A stretch of 8,566 bases of DNA from Gemmatimonadaceae bacterium (GTDB lineage Bacteria; Gemmatimonadota; Gemmatimonadetes; Gemmatimonadales; Gemmatimonadaceae): positions 1 to 8,566 of the forward strand of contig JAICUE010000091.1 of the NCBI GenBank assembly GCA_025936015.1, in the 5' to 3' direction. Below the pieces are notes generated by a model. That model ran no database searches and was not told the DNA's origin. It saw only the letters and a program-made list of their open reading frames with translations. The position numbers were made by a program, and so were the translations under genes. Below, piece by piece: positions 6,243-8,566 of the stretch. Position 1 is the stretch's first letter, and every line of letters starts with the position of its first letter.

Positions 6243-6689
6243 ATGACCACACCAACCACGAGAGGACGCATCATCGACAACGACGACGAGATCGGCGCGC
6301 TGCTCGAGCAGGCGAAGCGCGTCGCGGTCGTCGGGATCAAGACGGCGGAAACGATGCAGCCCGCCTATTATGTTCCGGAATACGCGCAGCGAGCCGGCTA
6401 TGAGATCGTGCCTGTACCGGTCTACTATCCCGAGGTGACCGAGATTCTCGGACAGAAAGTCTACCGCACGCTCGCCGCGATTCCCGGCGACGTCGACATG
6501 GTGAACATGTTTCGGCGCCCGAAGGATCTTGCCGCGCACCTCGACGACATCCTCGCGAAGAAGCCGCGCATCGTCTGGCTGCAGCTCGGCATTCGCGACG
6601 ACGCATTCGCCGCGCGCCTGACGGCGGCGGGGATCGACGTCGTGCAGGACCGCTGCCTCCTCGTCGAGCTGCGCAATCACGGACGCTGA
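6243..6689 (+). CDS. YccU-type CoA-binding domain protein
   Basis: The product has 148 residues and consists of a single CoA_binding_2 Rossmann-like domain, the stand-alone form of the N-terminal CoA-binding part of succinyl-CoA synthetase-type enzymes. Visible marks are the first strand VAVVGIK at 27-33, the stretch VPVPVYYPEVTEILGQKVY at 56-74 with the usual ILG-x-KVY, the DVDMVNMFRRP block at 83-93, WLQLGIRD at 112-119, and the closing AAGIDVVQDRCLLVE at 128-142. Its length matches the family. Biochemical function in this family is poorly known; binding of CoA or an acyl-CoA is the family expectation. The ATG at 6243 is chosen because the domain begins within 30 residues of it and the reading frame upstream overlaps the divergent gene; no good Shine-Dalgarno site precedes it. 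serA begins five bases after its stop, so the two are probably co-transcribed. Confidence 0.85.
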   Translation: MTTPTTRGRIIDNDDEIGALLEQAKRVAVVGIKTAETMQPAYYVPEYAQRAGYEIVPVPVYYPEVTEILGQKVYRTLAAIPGDVDMVNMFRRPKDLAAHLDDILAKKPRIVWLQLGIRDDAFAARLTAAGIDVVQDRCLLVELRNHGR

Positions 6690-6694
6690 CCAAC

Positions 6695-8320
6695 ATGACC
6701 TTCCGGGTTCTCGTCACCGACGACATCGACGCCGATGGCGTCGCGCTCCTCGCCAGCGAACCACGCCTTCGCGTCGATGAAGTGCCGACGCTGCCGAAGG
6801 ACGAGCTGCTCGCCCGCATCGGCGACTACGACGCGATCGTCGGCCGGTCGGCGACGCGAATCTCCGAGGACGTCCTGCGCAAGGCGACGAAGCTCAAGGT
6901 CGTCGGCCGCGCCGGCGTCGGCGTCGACAACATCGCGCTCGATGTCGCAACTGAGCTCGGGGTCGCAGTCATCAACGCGCCCGCCGGCAACACCATCGCC
7001 GTCGCCGAGCTGTTCTTCGGGACGCTGATCTCGCTCTTCCGCCACCTCCCGCAGGCCAACGCGTCGATGCACGCGGGACGCTGGGATCGGGCGAAGCTGC
7101 TCGGCTCCGAGCTCAAGTGCCGCACGTTAGGCATAGTCGGCGTCGGACGGATCGGCGGCGAAGTCGCCGCTCGCGCGCTCGCGTTCGGGATGACGGTGGT
7201 CGGCTACGATCCGTACGTGCCCGACACGCGGTTCCAGGCGCTGCGCATCCGCCGTGCGCCGACGCTCGAATCGCTGCTCGCCGAGGCCGAAGTGCTGACG
7301 GTACACACCCCGCTCACCGAGGAAACCACGGGACTGATCGGGCGCGGCGAGATCGCCCGGCTCCCGACCGGCGCGGTTGTCGTCAACATGGCGCGCGGCG
7401 GGATCGTCGCCGACGACGCGCTCGCCGCGGCGCTCGACTCGGGGAAGCTGATGGGCGCGGTGCTCGACGTGTACGTGAAGGAGCCGCTCACCGGCGATCA
7501 TCCGTTCAAGGATCGCGACAACGTGATGCTCAGCCCGCACATCGGCGCGAGCACCGCCGAGGCGCAGCGCAACGTCGCGGTGGAGGTCTGCCGCTCTGTG
7601 CGCGACGCGCTGCTCAGCGGCGAGCTGTCGGGATCGATCAACGTCGCGCAATCGAGCGGGCGCGGATTCACCGACCTGCATCCGGCGCTGATGGTCGCCC
7701 AGCGCGCGGCCGCGGTCGGCCGGGCGATACTCGCCGGCCAGGGTGGACGCGCGGTCCAGCGCCTAACGGTGCGCTACGGCCCCGATCTCGCCGGAACCGG
7801 CGACGTGCTCGCGGCCGCCGCGGCGGTCGGTGCGCTCGAAGGGGTGCTCGAATCGGAGCGGCTCAACCTGATCAGCGCGCGCTCCCTCGCCGCGTCGCGC
7901 GGCATCGAGCTCACCGTCACCGAGAGTGCGGCGCTGCCGCATCCATCCTCGGTCGAGATCTCGCTCGCCGCCGGGATGCAGGAGCTCGCGGTTGCGGGGA
8001 TCGCGCCGCGCGATTCGGCGTGGCGCCTCACGCGCATCGGTGGCTTCCACGTCGACGTCGCTCCGCGCGACACGCTCGTCGTCCTCACCAACAAGGACGT
8101 CCCGGGCGTGATCGGTCGCGTCGGCACGCTGCTCGGCGACGCCGGCGTCAACATCGCCGAGTATCACCAGGCGCGGCTGGCGCAGGGCGGCGAAGCGCTG
8201 GCGGCGATCACGGTGGACAACGCGGTCGGCGCCGACATCCAGAAGCGATTGATGGAGCTTCCCGACGTGCTCACCGCGACGATTGTCCGCTTCGGCGCGA
8301 CGAGCGTCGCTGGCGCCTGA
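6695..8320 (+). CDS. serA: D-3-phosphoglycerate dehydrogenase, ACT-domain type
   Basis: The product has 541 residues, the usual size of the long form. It oxidises 3-phosphoglycerate to 3-phosphohydroxypyruvate with NAD, the first step of serine synthesis in the cytoplasm. The nucleotide-binding GxGxxG is at Gly149-Gly154 with Asp172 ending the second strand (GYDPY). The catalytic set is complete: Arg234 in NMARGG, Glu263 in DVYVKEP, and His282 in SPHIGAST. The intervening domain of long-form enzymes covers about 325-450, and a C-terminal ACT domain about 460-533 carries NKDVPGVIGRVGTLLGDAGVNIAE-type residues, which suggests allosteric control, commonly by serine. It begins five bases after the CoA-binding gene and ends ten bases before an FAD oxidase gene. 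Oddly, its only TTA (Leu145) and only CTA (Leu357) codons both lie inside copies of the octamer CGTTAGGC, at 7125-7132 and, inverted, at 7761-7768. Confidence 0.95.
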   Translation: MTFRVLVTDDIDADGVALLASEPRLRVDEVPTLPKDELLARIGDYDAIVGRSATRISEDVLRKATKLKVVGRAGVGVDNIALDVATELGVAVINAPAGNTIAVAELFFGTLISLFRHLPQANASMHAGRWDRAKLLGSELKCRTLGIVGVGRIGGEVAARALAFGMTVVGYDPYVPDTRFQALRIRRAPTLESLLAEAEVLTVHTPLTEETTGLIGRGEIARLPTGAVVVNMARGGIVADDALAAALDSGKLMGAVLDVYVKEPLTGDHPFKDRDNVMLSPHIGASTAEAQRNVAVEVCRSVRDALLSGELSGSINVAQSSGRGFTDLHPALMVAQRAAAVGRAILAGQGGRAVQRLTVRYGPDLAGTGDVLAAAAAVGALEGVLESERLNLISARSLAASRGIELTVTESAALPHPSSVEISLAAGMQELAVAGIAPRDSAWRLTRIGGFHVDVAPRDTLVVLTNKDVPGVIGRVGTLLGDAGVNIAEYHQARLAQGGEALAAITVDNAVGADIQKRLMELPDVLTATIVRFGATSVAGA

Positions 8321-8330
8321 CGGTCCAGTC

Positions 8331-8566
8331 GTGAGCACGACCCTCGAGCGCGACATCGCGGTGCGCGAGGGATTCGCGTCGGACGCGTCGGGACTCCGGA
8401 TGGTGCCTGACGCGATCGCGCGCCCGGCGACGGCGGACGAAGTCGTCGCGCTGGTTCGCGAATGCGCGTCGTCGCGCACACCGCTCACGGCGGCAGGCGG
8501 CCAGACCAGCACCACTGGCGCGTCGATCACCGACGCCGGGGTGCTGCTCTCGCTCGGGCGGATGGA
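8331..8566 (+). CDS. FAD-linked oxidase, GlcD/PCMH type (N-terminal part, cut by window edge)
   Basis: Only the first 78 residues are visible, starting from a GTG at 8331, ten bases after the serA stop. They match the start of the PCMH-type FAD-binding domain found in glycolate, D-lactate and D-2-hydroxyglutarate dehydrogenases. The marks are DASGLRMVPDAIARPATADEV, the helix VVALVRECASS, the glycine-rich TAAGGQTSTTGAS, and the strand VLLSLGRM. These are the parts that hold the FAD pyrophosphate. The substrate cannot be decided without the rest; the DASG...VP opening resembles the FAD domain of large FAD/Fe-S D-2-hydroxyacid dehydrogenases as well as shorter GlcD proteins. The tight spacing suggests co-transcription with serA. 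The GTG start lacks a strong ribosome site, so translational coupling is likely. Confidence 0.8.
   Translation, partial: MSTTLERDIAVREGFASDASGLRMVPDAIARPATADEVVALVRECASSRTPLTAAGGQTSTTGASITDAGVLLSLGRM

Noticed and set aside
7117..8334. 405-residue plus-strand frame inside serA
   Set aside because: It is an out-of-frame shadow with an arginine-dominated sequence; the serA frame shows the complete set of catalytic and ACT-domain motifs.

Overview
The window comes from a GC-rich bacterial chromosome with secreted and lipid-anchored envelope proteins, a DD-carboxypeptidase of the PBP4 class and ordinary central metabolism. The gene style, weak or missing Shine-Dalgarno sites and CACAGAGG-type intergenic repeats remind me of Gemmatimonadota or a similar soil lineage. 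That assignment is inference from style, not from a marker gene.

Layout. Positions 1-356 hold no gene. They carry a nested inverted-repeat element (1-197) whose right end has been copied into five tandem 29-bp units (181-324). A minus-strand four-helix membrane protein (357-890) and a plus-strand lipoprotein (1042-1566) diverge from a 151-bp gap. A PBP4/DacB-type D-alanyl-D-alanine carboxypeptidase follows (1671-3308) and ends at a strong terminator (3353-3395). A small two-cysteine protein (3475-3693) comes next. It converges on a minus-strand YdjC/ChbG-like deacetylase lipoprotein (3769-4698), and the two share a bidirectional terminator (3716-3748). The gap 4699-4992 contains a second CACAGAG element: nine 9-bp units between inverted arms.

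The right part is metabolic. A minus-strand saccharopine/lysine-6-dehydrogenase-like oxidoreductase (4993-6141) diverges from a plus-strand run of three genes: a YccU-type CoA-binding protein (6243-6689), a full-length D-3-phosphoglycerate dehydrogenase with a C-terminal ACT domain (serA, 6695-8320), and the start of a GlcD-type FAD-linked oxidase cut by the window edge (8331-8566). Gaps of 5 and 10 bases suggest one transcript. SerA begins serine synthesis; the FAD oxidase could reoxidise a 2-hydroxy acid made by SerA, as in known SerA/D-2-hydroxyglutarate dehydrogenase pairs.

I found no transposase, phage gene, CRISPR array, toxin-antitoxin pair or defence cluster, so I do not claim a new multi-gene system. 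The most unusual signals are non-coding: the two related palindromic repeat elements, and an octamer CGTTAGGC that occurs three times and accounts for the only TTA and the only CTA leucine codons in serA.
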